From Neobacillus rhizosphaerae (GTDB taxonomy: Bacteria > Bacillota > Bacilli > Bacillales > Cytobacillaceae): a stretch of 64,000 bases of DNA. Location of the stretch: positions 82,015 to 146,014 of the forward strand of contig NZ_CALBWS010000008.1 of the NCBI RefSeq assembly GCF_937468385.1, written 5' to 3'. The notes under the pieces were generated by a model that saw only the letters and a list, made by a program, of their open reading frames with translations, made no database searches and was not told the origin of the DNA. Positions 8,808-17,594 of this stretch are shown here, piece by piece; position 1 is the first letter of the stretch; each line of letters opens with the position of its first letter. The translations under genes and the position numbers were made by a program.

Positions 8808-11567
8808 TTATCCTTCCTTTCTATACAACCATACATGCATAAGCGAGAATAACTGATCTAAGTTTAATGGCTTACTGATATAGTCCGTTGCTCCTGCATC
8901 TAAACATTCTTCTCGGGCTTGTTTCATCGCCTTTGCCGTAAGGGCAATAATCGGTAAGGATATAAACTTATGATTACTTCGAATTGTACGTATTGCCTCA
9001 AATCCATCCATTTCAGGCATCATAATATCCATTAAAATAATATCTGTATCTGGATTCCTATGTAAAACTTCAATCCCTTCACGGCCATTGTCGGCCACAA
9101 TAATTTCCATTTCATACTTCTCTAACGCGATCGTTAGCGCATACACATTTCGAATATCATCGTCGACAATGAGGACCTTTTTATCTTTTAGCGAAGATTT
9201 CCCGAGTTGTTCATTACTACTATCTTCTTCATCCATTGTGTTAGTAGCTTCCGGTAAGTAATACTTATTCTCGAGGCTTGCAGAAGCTTCCTTCATATAA
9301 GATTTCACCTCTTTTGGCTCGTTTACTTGGTCGTAAGGCAGATATAAAGTAAAGTTGCTGCCCTTTCCTACCTCACTCGTTAACTCCATAAATCCACCTA
9401 ATAAATATGCTATTTCTCGGCAAATAGATAATCCAAGTCCTGTACCACCATACTTTCGACTTGTCGTTCCATCTGCTTGTTTAAAGGCATCAAATATCGT
9501 CCCTTGTTTTTCCCTAGCTATGCCAATTCCTGTATCAATCACGGAGAAGGCTAGCATAAGTTCTTCATGGTTATTCACAAAAATCTGCTGCCAAGCTGTT
9601 TCTTTCATTACCTTCCGAACAACTAGGGTCACACTACCACTTTCAGTGAATTTAAATGCATTTGAAAGCAGATTTTTTAAAATTTGCTGTAAACGATGTT
9701 CATCCGTATAGAAACTTGATGGTAAATCAGGTTCCACATGAACGATAAATTGAATATTTTTCTTATAGGCAATTGGTGAAAATTGCATCATGATGAAATC
9801 TTCTACACCATGTAAATCTACTTCTCTATGAATCACGTCTAATTTCCCTGATTCTACCTTTGCTAAATCGAGAATATCATTGATTAAATGTAATAAATCA
9901 TTCCCAGATGAATAAATGGTCCGAATATATTCCTCTTGTTTGGCTGTAAGATTGCCCTCACCGTTTTCGGAAAGGATCTGTGCTAAAATGAGTAAACTAT
10001 TAAGTGGCGTTCTAAGCTCATGGGACATATTAGCAAGAAATTCTGATTTATATTGGGAACTAATTTCTAATTGTTGCGCTTTTTCTTCAAGTTGCTCTCT
10101 TACTTTCTCTAACTCTTCTTTTTTAAGGACTGATGCTGCATATTGTTCCTCCAGTTGTTCATTTGTCGTCCTTAGCTCCTCTTGCTGTAATTGCAATTCT
10201 TCAGATTGAGCTTGAAGTTCTTCTGTTAAGCTTTGTGATTCTTGTAATAACCTTTCCGCCTTCATGTGATTAAACATACTTTTTAGCGTAATTCCCGTAG
10301 TGGGAATGACTTCTTCAAGGAGCTTGATTTGAGAAGGACTAAAGGATTCAAAAGAAGCAATTTCGATAACAGCAAGTACCTCATCTTCGTTTTGTATAGG
10401 TAAGATGATAATATTTTTCGGTGTAGCTCCTCCCATACCAGAGCGTATTCTTATATAATTTTCTGGAACTTGATTTATGAAAATGGGCTGCTTCTCAAGC
10501 GCACACTGCCCAATCAGACCCTCTCCCAAACGAAACCTTTCAAATTCTCTATTAGGATTAAAAAAAGCGTAAGCAGCTATTTTTTTCAAATACTGCTCGG
10601 TTCCTTCCACCGTCTTCATATAGAACACACCATTACTAGCTCCTACCATTGGTACAAGCTTTGAAATGAACAATTCAGCAAGCATCTGCACATCTTTAGC
10701 TCCTGGGTACATCGCAAGAATTTCAGCAATTTTCGATTTAAGCCAGTTGCGCTCTCCTGCCTCTTCTTTTAATTGTTTCTCTCGTTTGCTATGTGCCTCA
10801 AGCTTCGAAACCATTTTGTTAAAAGCAGCGGCGATGGCACCAATTTCATCTTTAGAAAAGATCTCTATCCGCGGCAGGGCATCAAGGCTACTATTGGTCG
10901 CACTTTTCATGACAGTCGTTACATGGTTGAGATTCTTTGTCATCCCTCTGATGATCCAAATAATGAATCCTATTCCTAAACTCAAGCTGATCGCAAGATA
11001 AAAATAAATCGTTGAGACAACCCAATGGTATGTATCTCGTGATCGATAAAGTTCATTTTTCATCTCTTGTTCTTGCAGCCCACGAAGAAGTTCAGCAAGT
11101 TGAACCATTCTTTCCCTGGTAAGCTTCAAATCATTCAACAGCTGTGGTTGGATAGCAGCTTTAGGGTCGGTTTTTTTAATAGCAATCACTTGCTGTGCCG
11201 TAGCTAGATAGGTTTCATGAAGTACTTTATATTTTGTCATTAATTCACGTGACTTTCCTTTATTATCTATTCTTTCAAGTGACTCCATCGCTCGGTTGAT
11301 ATTTATGTTCGATTCTTCCAAAGCATTAATCGACGTAGTCAGCGTTGCATTAGATTGATTGACTGTAACCTCTCTTAACTCTCTAGCAATATTAACTGTC
11401 TCGTACTTAATCGTTGAAGCCATATTGATTCGTTCATATTTATCGGTAACTACCACATCGATATTCACCATAGACTGTTCAAGCATATTCATTAGAATGA
11501 TGACACTTATTGAAATTAATACTACTATTGATCCTGTGCTCGCATAGAGCTTTGTCCTAAATTTCAT
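8808..11567 (-). CDS. Hybrid histidine kinase (sensor-HAMP-GAF-kinase-REC)
   Basis: A 919-residue membrane sensor and first gene of the leftward operon; AGGAGG precedes ATG 11567. Order: TM1 (about 8-28), an extracellular four-helix-type region resembling CHASE3 (to about 185), TM2, HAMP (about 207-258), GAF (about 290-430), a long Gln/Glu-rich coiled coil, HisKA with FLANMSHELRTPLNSLL, ATPase motifs (NLLSNAFKFTESG, DTGIGIAREK, GGTGLGLSI), and a C-terminal receiver with LIVDDDIRN and the phosphoacceptor Asp in ILMDIMMPEMDG. This architecture is used for intramolecular phosphorelay. The partner is probably the downstream REC-PAS-kinase protein. The signal is unknown. Confidence 0.88.
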   Translation of the reverse strand: MKFRTKLYASTGSIVVLISISVIILMNMLEQSMVNIDVVVTDKYERINMASTIKYETVNIARELREVTVNQSNATLTTSINALEESNININRAMESLERIDNKGKSRELMTKYKVLHETYLATAQQVIAIKKTDPKAAIQPQLLNDLKLTRERMVQLAELLRGLQEQEMKNELYRSRDTYHWVVSTIYFYLAISLSLGIGFIIWIIRGMTKNLNHVTTVMKSATNSSLDALPRIEIFSKDEIGAIAAAFNKMVSKLEAHSKREKQLKEEAGERNWLKSKIAEILAMYPGAKDVQMLAELFISKLVPMVGASNGVFYMKTVEGTEQYLKKIAAYAFFNPNREFERFRLGEGLIGQCALEKQPIFINQVPENYIRIRSGMGGATPKNIIILPIQNEDEVLAVIEIASFESFSPSQIKLLEEVIPTTGITLKSMFNHMKAERLLQESQSLTEELQAQSEELQLQQEELRTTNEQLEEQYAASVLKKEELEKVREQLEEKAQQLEISSQYKSEFLANMSHELRTPLNSLLILAQILSENGEGNLTAKQEEYIRTIYSSGNDLLHLINDILDLAKVESGKLDVIHREVDLHGVEDFIMMQFSPIAYKKNIQFIVHVEPDLPSSFYTDEHRLQQILKNLLSNAFKFTESGSVTLVVRKVMKETAWQQIFVNNHEELMLAFSVIDTGIGIAREKQGTIFDAFKQADGTTSRKYGGTGLGLSICREIAYLLGGFMELTSEVGKGSNFTLYLPYDQVNEPKEVKSYMKEASASLENKYYLPEATNTMDEEDSSNEQLGKSSLKDKKVLIVDDDIRNVYALTIALEKYEMEIIVADNGREGIEVLHRNPDTDIILMDIMMPEMDGFEAIRTIRSNHKFISLPIIALTAKAMKQAREECLDAGATDYISKPLNLDQLFSLMHVWLYRKEG

Positions 11568-11757
11568 ACGGCCTCCTACTACGTTGTCCCTTTACACTAA
11601 CGTTTCAAATAATACACTTATTTCAAAATTTTCTCACATCTAAAAACATTATGATTCCTATTCATTATTGACCATAAAAAAATTCCCTTTTTACGACAAA
11701 TTATAGCACATTTTACAAAATACTAAGTGGAAATATTTTTTTAAAAAAATGAAAAAG

Positions 11758-11798
11758 GGATCGGTCTCCCGCCACATTACCGCAGCGGGGGACCGACC
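11758..11798 (-). terminator. Strong terminator of the NlpC/P60 gene
   Basis: Read leftward, the arms GGGTCGGTCCCCCGC and GCGGGAGACCGATCCC pair (one G-U) and are followed by CTTTTTC and then a T-run. This is a textbook intrinsic terminator for the gene ending at 11873. Confidence 0.85.
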
Positions 11799-11807
11799 CA
11801 AATTCTT

Positions 11808-11844
11808 GGATAGAAAGGCAGATTATTTTCTGACCTTTCTATCC
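11808..11844 (-). terminator. Second hairpin just after the NlpC/P60 stop
   Basis: A perfect 11-base stem, GGATAGAAAGG with CCTTTCTATCC, lies between the stop codon and the main terminator. It may act as a 3' stability element or as a tandem terminator. Confidence 0.55.
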
Positions 11845-11872
11845 ATTTTATTCCCATTTCATTTTTGGACCA

Positions 11873-12802
11873 TTACTGAATCACTCTTCGTCCCGTGACA
11901 TAATGAGTGTCATACCATGGAACAAACAAGACCCTTGAAATAATCCCTTTCGTTGGGTCTGTAAGAAGGAACTTCTGATTCCCAGCATAAATGGCAGCGA
12001 TGGTTGGTGTCGTCCCACCGGCGGTAGTGGAAAAGAATATTAGGTCGCCCTTTTTTAAATTAGCTCTGGCTACATAGGTTCCTTTCTTTGCAAGTTGACT
12101 GACATTATTTGTGCCAAGCGTAATTCCGTTTTGCTGGTAAATGTAGTTCACCAAGCCGCCATTCGTAAAAGTATTTGTTGAAGGATCATTAACAGAACTG
12201 CTTATCTTCACATTCCCCATCATCGTATAAGTCCTGTTGACAATTTTATCCGCTGTAGTCAGCGGTTGGGACGGCATATAACTAGGGATGACACGTCTCG
12301 CTCCCACAAAGTTTTCTGTGTAGTAAGGTTTCGCCGTCATATCCGAAATCACAATGTTTTGTTTAGAATCGGCCATATGTAGAAGCTTGTTATTTCCTAA
12401 ATAAATTCCAATATGATCAGCCGGATTGTTATCCGATTTGTCCACATCAAAGAAAAACAAGTCACCTTTTTTTAGCTGGTCAGCGGGGACGCGGACCCCT
12501 AGTTTTAACATATAGTCCTCATTATACGTCGCTAAATCAGCTCCATTTTGTTTAAAAATATAATCAATAAATGTTGCACAAGAGAATTTGTATGGATAGG
12601 TCGTTTTGTATTCGGTTCGACTGTAAGTAGCTTTCCCGATTAAACTAGTCCCTGTTTTAATAATCGCATCGGCAATCTGCTCTTCTGTTTGGTTTGGCCC
12701 GATAATCGGAGCAGCAGCCACTTTATCTTTTTCAAATGTGATGGTAAAAGAACCAGCAGTTAACAAGAACATCCCCATTAAAATAAACATGAACTTTTTC
12801 AA
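11873..12802 (-). CDS. Secreted NlpC/P60 protein, active plus degenerate domain
   Basis: A 309-residue protein from TTG 12802 with AGGAGG upstream. A signal peptide (residues 1-30) is followed by two NlpC/P60 (C40) modules. In the first, the catalytic Cys is in KFSCATFIDYIF and the His in DHIGIYLG. In the second, the Cys position is Gly (TNGGLVNYIYQQNG) and the His is lost (PTIAAIYAG), so only the fold seems kept. C40 enzymes cleave gamma-D-Glu-diamino acid or similar isopeptide bonds. A close paralogue with the same defect lies at 28201-29133, on the other side of the ligase cluster. It may trim cortex peptides or an amide polymer. Confidence 0.85.
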   Translation of the reverse strand: MKKFMFILMGMFLLTAGSFTITFEKDKVAAAPIIGPNQTEEQIADAIIKTGTSLIGKATYSRTEYKTTYPYKFSCATFIDYIFKQNGADLATYNEDYMLKLGVRVPADQLKKGDLFFFDVDKSDNNPADHIGIYLGNNKLLHMADSKQNIVISDMTAKPYYTENFVGARRVIPSYMPSQPLTTADKIVNRTYTMMGNVKISSSVNDPSTNTFTNGGLVNYIYQQNGITLGTNNVSQLAKKGTYVARANLKKGDLIFFSTTAGGTTPTIAAIYAGNQKFLLTDPTKGIISRVLFVPWYDTHYVTGRRVIQ

Positions 12803-13016
12803 AGCAACATCCTCCTATTGATTTTGATTGACCTGTTTATTGTGCAGCAATTAGTTCTTTACTATACAAGCCAGAAATAGGAGAAGTGCTATTTCATTGT
12901 AAAAAACTAAAAACATTTAACATAGTCTTTTAAATGTGAAAGGGGGAAAAGTTTCCTGTTCCTTTGTCCTCCCCCTTCAGACCACTTTTCCTAACGTGTC
13001 AATTAAGATGTTATTT

Positions 13017-13025
13017 CATATGTTA
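13017..13025 (+). promoter_or_regulatory. Possible sporulation sigma -10 (CATATGTTA)
   Basis: CATATGTTA fits the CATAnnnTA -10 of sigmaK/sigmaE promoters and lies about 50 bases before ATG 13074. No AC at the right spacing was found, so the call is weak. Confidence 0.3.
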
Positions 13026-13073
13026 TTTATACAAAGGATATATTCAGAGACCTTATTTAGGATGGTTAGACAA

Positions 13074-14297
13074 ATGAAAACGATTGTTTTTATTGGATGT
13101 AACAACTTCGGAACCAGTAAAGAAGCGCTAACGATCGCTAAAGAAATGGGATACTTCATTGTTTTGTTGACAAACAAGAAAAATCACATGATTAATAAAT
13201 GCGAATTTCCGGATGTTGATCATTTTGTTTTTATCAAGGACATATTAGATGAAGTGAAGGTTATCGATGAACTTACATTATTAAAGGTAACAGGAAAACA
13301 AATATGTGCATGCATGAGTTTTGTTGACCCCTATGTTTCTTATGCCGCAAAACTATCTGAACATCTTGGATTGGTACAGCTATCGGCAGACTCCCTTTAT
13401 ATGATGGAAAATAAAATAAGGTTTAGAGAAAAATTAATGGGCCTTTCTAGTTCCCCTTTTTATGTAGTCTTTAATTATGATCAAACTGTTGACCAGTTTG
13501 TACAAAGATACAAAGCATTTTTACCATTGATATTGAAACCGCCAGCTTCCAATGGCTCAAAGAATGTATTATTGGTTGATACAACAGATAAGTTTAAGGA
13601 CGGTTTAAAATTTTTGCAAAAAAAGGATCCAATCCACCCGATATTAGTAGAAGAATATTTATTAGGACCTCAGTTTCTAATCGAAATCATTGTACACAAC
13701 AATGAAATGACAGTTGTCGGAGTCATTGAGCAGGAAATCACTACCAACGATAGATTTATTGTGACTGGATATCAATACCCCGCAATGTTAACGAATGAAG
13801 AATATAAAAACCTCGTTGATGCAATCACAAGCATTGTTGATCAAATAGGACTTTCAAATGGCTCGTGTCATTTAGAGATGAGAAATGTACAAGGAAAATG
13901 GAAACTAGTAGAGATCAACCCAAGAATGTCTGGGGGAGCGATGAATCGAATCATTGAGGAAGGAACAGGAATTAACCTCATAAAAGAAATAATAAGAATG
14001 GCTCTAGGTGAGCAACCTTCATTAATCGAATCTCGAAAACAACATGTGTACGCCAGATATTTAACGATAAGCTCTCAAGGTAAACTTCTCAAAGTAACAG
14101 GTAAGGATCAGGCTATGAAGCATAAAGGCGTAAAATACGTTCATATCAAGCCTCAGGAAGGAAGTATTTTAATCGTCCCCTACTCTATGGGCAATCGCTA
14201 TGCATGCATCATTGCCGCCTCGGAATCTCCAGATATAGCAAAAACCATCGCAATAGCTGCTGCACAGGAAATAAAGTTTTATTTGGAACTACTTTGA
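13074..14297 (+). CDS. ATP-grasp carboxylate-amine ligase (paralogue 1)
   Basis: A 407-residue ATP-grasp protein of the CarB/amino-acid-ligase type. Pre-ATP-grasp Rossmann start KTIVFIGCNNFGTSKEAL; ATP-binding ILKPPASNGSKNVLLV (near residue 155); the VEEYLLGPQFLIE block; and the Mg-binding CHLEMRN...LVEINPRMSGGA. Such enzymes activate a carboxylate as acyl phosphate and join it to an amine. ATG 13074 has AGGATGG upstream, and the open frame back to 12936 is not needed. It is about as long as, and clearly similar to, the protein at 17595-18815. A coat-protein-like gene follows after 10 bases, which suggests sporulation expression. The substrate is not known. Confidence 0.85.
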   Translation: MKTIVFIGCNNFGTSKEALTIAKEMGYFIVLLTNKKNHMINKCEFPDVDHFVFIKDILDEVKVIDELTLLKVTGKQICACMSFVDPYVSYAAKLSEHLGLVQLSADSLYMMENKIRFREKLMGLSSSPFYVVFNYDQTVDQFVQRYKAFLPLILKPPASNGSKNVLLVDTTDKFKDGLKFLQKKDPIHPILVEEYLLGPQFLIEIIVHNNEMTVVGVIEQEITTNDRFIVTGYQYPAMLTNEEYKNLVDAITSIVDQIGLSNGSCHLEMRNVQGKWKLVEINPRMSGGAMNRIIEEGTGINLIKEIIRMALGEQPSLIESRKQHVYARYLTISSQGKLLKVTGKDQAMKHKGVKYVHIKPQEGSILIVPYSMGNRYACIIAASESPDIAKTIAIAAAQEIKFYLELL

Positions 14298-14307
14298 GCA
14301 TAAATGG

Positions 14308-14859
14308 GTGAATGGTCCAAGTATGAATTCCTTTTCAATTCGCACACTCCCCTTGAATCTTAAATATCATATTAAAAAGGACAGATACAGGGAGCTGTCA
14401 GTGAAATTGAGTAGTGAGATGAGTAGTAAACACTTTTTATGTGAAGCGCTTTTTGAATTAAAATCCTTACAAGACTTTTTAACCGATTCCTCGACCAAAT
14501 ACTTCGGAAAATTGCTTGCTAAATTAGTAGGCGTTGATACCATTCCTTTCATCTTATTAACCAAAGATGGATTACTTTCACATGAGGGTGTGGAGATCAA
14601 TCATGAAAACGGAAATGAAGAGTCCTTTACATCCAATTATTTTCGAATCGAGTCGATTGACAAAAAAGAATCCCTTGCAACCGTATCATTACTTCGTCCT
14701 TTAGATATACAAGGCGATCCTCCACATTCACATCATGATGTCATTAGATTAAAGAAAACATCCAATTTTATAGAAGTTGATTTATTAACTATATATGCCA
14801 TTCAAACCGTTGATATTGAATTACTCAAAAGGAAAATCATTATTGAGCCAAAATGGTAA
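14308..14859 (+). CDS. Cysteine-poor CotZ/ExsY-like spore coat protein
   Basis: A 183-residue protein from GTG 14308; ATG 14323 is an alternative, since neither has a strong ribosome site. The core matches the CotY/CotZ/ExsY coat and exosporium family in order: VDTIPFILLTKDG, a break, TSNYFRIESIDKKESLATVSLLRP, then VIRLKKTSNFIEVDLLTIYAIQTVD. Family members are normally very rich in Cys and self-assemble through disulfides, but this protein has a single Cys (HFLCEAL). It is 10 bases after an ATP-grasp ligase and ends at a terminator, so the two form an operon. The likely location is the spore surface. The match is from motif memory, not alignment. Confidence 0.65.
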   Translation: MNGPSMNSFSIRTLPLNLKYHIKKDRYRELSVKLSSEMSSKHFLCEALFELKSLQDFLTDSSTKYFGKLLAKLVGVDTIPFILLTKDGLLSHEGVEINHENGNEESFTSNYFRIESIDKKESLATVSLLRPLDIQGDPPHSHHDVIRLKKTSNFIEVDLLTIYAIQTVDIELLKRKIIIEPKW

Positions 14860-14871
14860 TGCACAACATTC

Positions 14872-14898
14872 GCCCTAGGAATTCTTGGGGCATTTTTT
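14872..14898 (+). terminator. Rho-independent terminator
   Basis: GCCCTAGG and CTTGGGGC pair around AATT with two G-U pairs and are followed by ATTTTTT. It ends the ATP-grasp/CotZ-like operon. Confidence 0.8.
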
Positions 14899-15048
14899 CT
14901 GGAAACGGGGCAGAGAAATGTTGAATGATTGGATTGCTCTTCCCCAGTCATTAAATATCAATAAAACTGAACTTCTGTCCGTATCAAATGGATTAGCAAT
15001 TGAATGTAATGTATAAGGTTTTACAGATCAGATAAAGGAGATTATTTA

Positions 15049-17214
15049 ATGACATTAATAGGAATGTTACATCATCGTAAAGACCCCAAAACCGTCATAA
15101 AGTCTTATGCCTATGCAGCGGTTGCTAAAGCAGAAGGGGCCAAGTTTTTCTTCTTTTCACCTGGAGCAGTGAATTTTGTTAACAGTTCCATTAAAGGACA
15201 AGTGTATGAAAACGGCATTTGGGTGGAGAGAATTATGCCTTTCCCAGATGTCATCTACAATGCAGGGAGTCCTGAAAAACTTGCCAAGTCTAAGGAAATT
15301 ATTCAAAGGTTAAAAGAAAAGATCCCCTTTACCACTCATTCAATCGGTAATAAGTGGAATATTAATGAGCGGTTAAAAGAAGCAAAAGAATTCTCAAACT
15401 ATTTAATTCCGACAGAAATTGTAATAGATACGGAGCATTTCTTCAAATTTGTAACTGCATTTGAAAAGGTTGTATTTAAACCGATTGATGGAAGAAAGGG
15501 AAAAGGAATCTTTTTCATATCCAAAAGTGAAAATGGCTTTCTAGTTACGAAGGACTCCGATCGTATTTCCTATTCGAAACAACAGCTTAACGATCTTATC
15601 GGATCAAAACTTTCAACAGGAACCTTTATTATTCAACCCTATATCCAATCGACCACCAAATCCGGCCAAGTGTTTGATTTCAGACTTCATGTTCAAAAAA
15701 ATGGTGAAGGTAAATGGGTAATCACTACGATCTATCCGCGAGTTGCTCCAATGGGATCGATTATTGCCAATATTAACAATGGTGGCTTCACCAATTATTT
15801 AGATCCCTTTTTACAACAAGAATTTAAAGAAGAAGCTTTTAATATTAAACGAACACTAGAGCATTTTTCCTTGTCATTAGCCAATCATTTGGACGAGCTT
15901 CAAATGTTACACTATGGGGAAGTCATTGATGAAATTGGCGTAGATGTAGGATTAGATGAGAACTCCAAAATATGGATCTACGAGGTAAACTGGCGGCCAG
16001 GTTGTCCCCCCGCCTTTTATTTGGAGTTAGATGTAGTGATCAATACGATTAGATATGCCGTGTTTCTTGCAAAGAACCAACATACAATTACAAATAAAAT
16101 AAAATCATTAAAGAAGAAAAAAATGGAAGAAAAAAAGGAAATACCAATTATCGCTGTAACAGGGAGTGCCGGTAAAACAACTTCTAAAGCATTCCTTGCA
16201 TCAATTTTATCGAAGAAATGGAATATATTTGAATCAAAGGATTATTGGAATACAACAGAGCATACGAAAAAACATGCTGCAGAAATAAATCCAGCCCATG
16301 AAGCAATTGTGTTAGAGTATGGAATGGCCTATCCTGGTGTCATTACTGAACATTGCAGCATCATCAAGCCTAATATTAGTATTGTGACAAATATCGGCCT
16401 TGCCCATGTTGGCAATTTTGAGGGTGACATTAAAAAAGTCGCCCATGCAAAATCTGAATTAATCCATGGGATGGATCAAAACGGAGTTCTGTTTCTAAAC
16501 AAGGATGATCCTAATTCAACCTTTTTAGAGACCCAAAATTTCAAAGGGAGAATCATCACTATTGGTGTAAATTCAGCCGCCGACTACAGTGCCTATGATG
16601 TTAAATATGTAGACACTGGAATGAACTTCAAGATGAAGCTTCAAGGGCAGGAAGTATCGCTTTTCATTCCTATTTTAGGGGAGCATCATGTATACAATGC
16701 CCTAAATGCAATTGCTGTTGCAGATTACTTAGGGTTCACGCCAATGGAAATTAAATTAGGGCTGCTCTTTAGAAAACCACCACGAAGACTGACTATATAT
16801 AACTGCCGTGACAATATTACACTGATAGATGATACCGTTCACTCCCACCCTCAAGGGGTAAGAGCTGCAATTGATGTTCTTTCAAACATTGGAAAACACC
16901 GAAAAATAGCGATTATTGGACAAATGAGGGAATTAGGGAACTTAAGAGAGGAAGAATATCGTAAAGTCGGAGAATATGTGTTTGAGAAAGAAATTGATCT
17001 TTTAATCACATATGGTTTTCGAACAGATGAAATTGGAACACAAGCAAAAACAAAGGGTCTTTCCGCCAAAAATGTTTACCATTTCACCAATCGGGAGCAA
17101 TTACATGAATTGTTATTGAGGATAGTAAAAAAAGATGACACTATTTTGATCAAAGGAGCTAGTAAAACGAATATGTTTGATACCGTAAAGTTTTTAGATC
17201 AAACATTTAGTTAA
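15049..17214 (+). CDS. YheC/YheD ATP-grasp fused to a MurF-like ligase
   Basis: A 721-residue two-enzyme fusion; AAAGGAG precedes ATG 15049. Residues 1 to about 345 are a YheC/YheD-type ATP-grasp: PFPDVIYNAGS, VFKPIDGRKGKGIFFI, FIIQPYIQ, FDFRLHVQKNGEGKW, and the Mg-binding IWIYEVNWRPG. After a Lys-rich linker, residues about 365-721 are a MurF-like amide ligase: P-loop TGSAGKTTSKAF, EYGMAYPGVI, TNIGLAHVG, the carbamylated-Lys site HAKSEL, GEHHVYNALNAIAVA and IDDTVHSHPQGVRAA. The ATP-grasp then Mur-ligase order is that of cyanophycin synthetase, which makes amino-acid polymers without ribosomes. The UDP-binding N-domain of MurF is absent. Amide polymer synthesis or attachment is inferred. Confidence 0.85.
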   Translation: MTLIGMLHHRKDPKTVIKSYAYAAVAKAEGAKFFFFSPGAVNFVNSSIKGQVYENGIWVERIMPFPDVIYNAGSPEKLAKSKEIIQRLKEKIPFTTHSIGNKWNINERLKEAKEFSNYLIPTEIVIDTEHFFKFVTAFEKVVFKPIDGRKGKGIFFISKSENGFLVTKDSDRISYSKQQLNDLIGSKLSTGTFIIQPYIQSTTKSGQVFDFRLHVQKNGEGKWVITTIYPRVAPMGSIIANINNGGFTNYLDPFLQQEFKEEAFNIKRTLEHFSLSLANHLDELQMLHYGEVIDEIGVDVGLDENSKIWIYEVNWRPGCPPAFYLELDVVINTIRYAVFLAKNQHTITNKIKSLKKKKMEEKKEIPIIAVTGSAGKTTSKAFLASILSKKWNIFESKDYWNTTEHTKKHAAEINPAHEAIVLEYGMAYPGVITEHCSIIKPNISIVTNIGLAHVGNFEGDIKKVAHAKSELIHGMDQNGVLFLNKDDPNSTFLETQNFKGRIITIGVNSAADYSAYDVKYVDTGMNFKMKLQGQEVSLFIPILGEHHVYNALNAIAVADYLGFTPMEIKLGLLFRKPPRRLTIYNCRDNITLIDDTVHSHPQGVRAAIDVLSNIGKHRKIAIIGQMRELGNLREEEYRKVGEYVFEKEIDLLITYGFRTDEIGTQAKTKGLSAKNVYHFTNREQLHELLLRIVKKDDTILIKGASKTNMFDTVKFLDQTFS

Positions 17215-17303
17215 TTTCTCTTTCATTACCCAAATGGATTTCGGCACATTACAAGGGCACTGAAAAAGTACCTATTAAATTAAAGGTACTTTTAAACTTG
17301 GTT

Positions 17304-17433
17304 GTTGATTTGCGCTCCAGGCGCTTCGCTTTCCGCGGGCGTGCCGGGGAGCCTCCTCGGCGCCTTAAGCGCCTGTGGGGTCTCCCCAGCCCCGTACTCC
17401 CGCAGGAGTCTCGCGCCTTCCGCTCCAATCAAC
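17304..17433. repeat. GC-rich Bacillales intergenic repeat
   Basis: A 130-base GC-rich block in AT-rich surroundings. It is bounded by GTTGATT and AATCAAC and contains GCGCTTCGCTTTCCGCGGGC, GAGCCTCCTCGGCGC, TGGGGTCTCC and CGCAGGAGTCTCGCGCC. This is the common imperfect palindromic repeat scattered in Bacillus-group intergenic regions. The open frame across it (from 17302) is not a gene. It sits between convergent transcription units. Confidence 0.8.
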
Positions 17434-17475
17434 AGTGTTAATAAATCAACAATGACCTTTAACATATCCAAAGTA

Positions 17476-17521
17476 AAAAAAGGTATAATACCTCATATTC
17501 AGAGGGAATTATACCTTTTTT
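17476..17521. terminator. Bidirectional terminator
   Basis: AAAAAAGGTATAAT and ATTATACCTTTTTT form a long stem with T-runs on both strands. It serves the convergent fusion gene (ends 17214) and ATP-grasp gene (ends 17595). Confidence 0.85.
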
Positions 17522-17594
17522 GCTTTATAATTATAGTATCAATTTCAAACGGGTAGGTACTATGATACAAAATGGTGGTATTCGTTATTCCGTT

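Larger units (their letters stand above)
11568..11872. other. Intergenic region with terminator hairpins
   Basis: About 300 bases separate the sensory operon from the NlpC/P60 gene. The left part is AT-rich and holds the kinase promoter (no clear -35/-10 call). The right part holds the two hairpins listed separately. No coding potential was seen. Confidence 0.5.

Noticed and set aside
17302..17556. Open reading frame of 84 codons across the GC-rich block
   Set aside because: It follows the palindromic intergenic repeat and terminator, has no ribosome site and reads as low-complexity Ala/Pro/Ser sequence.
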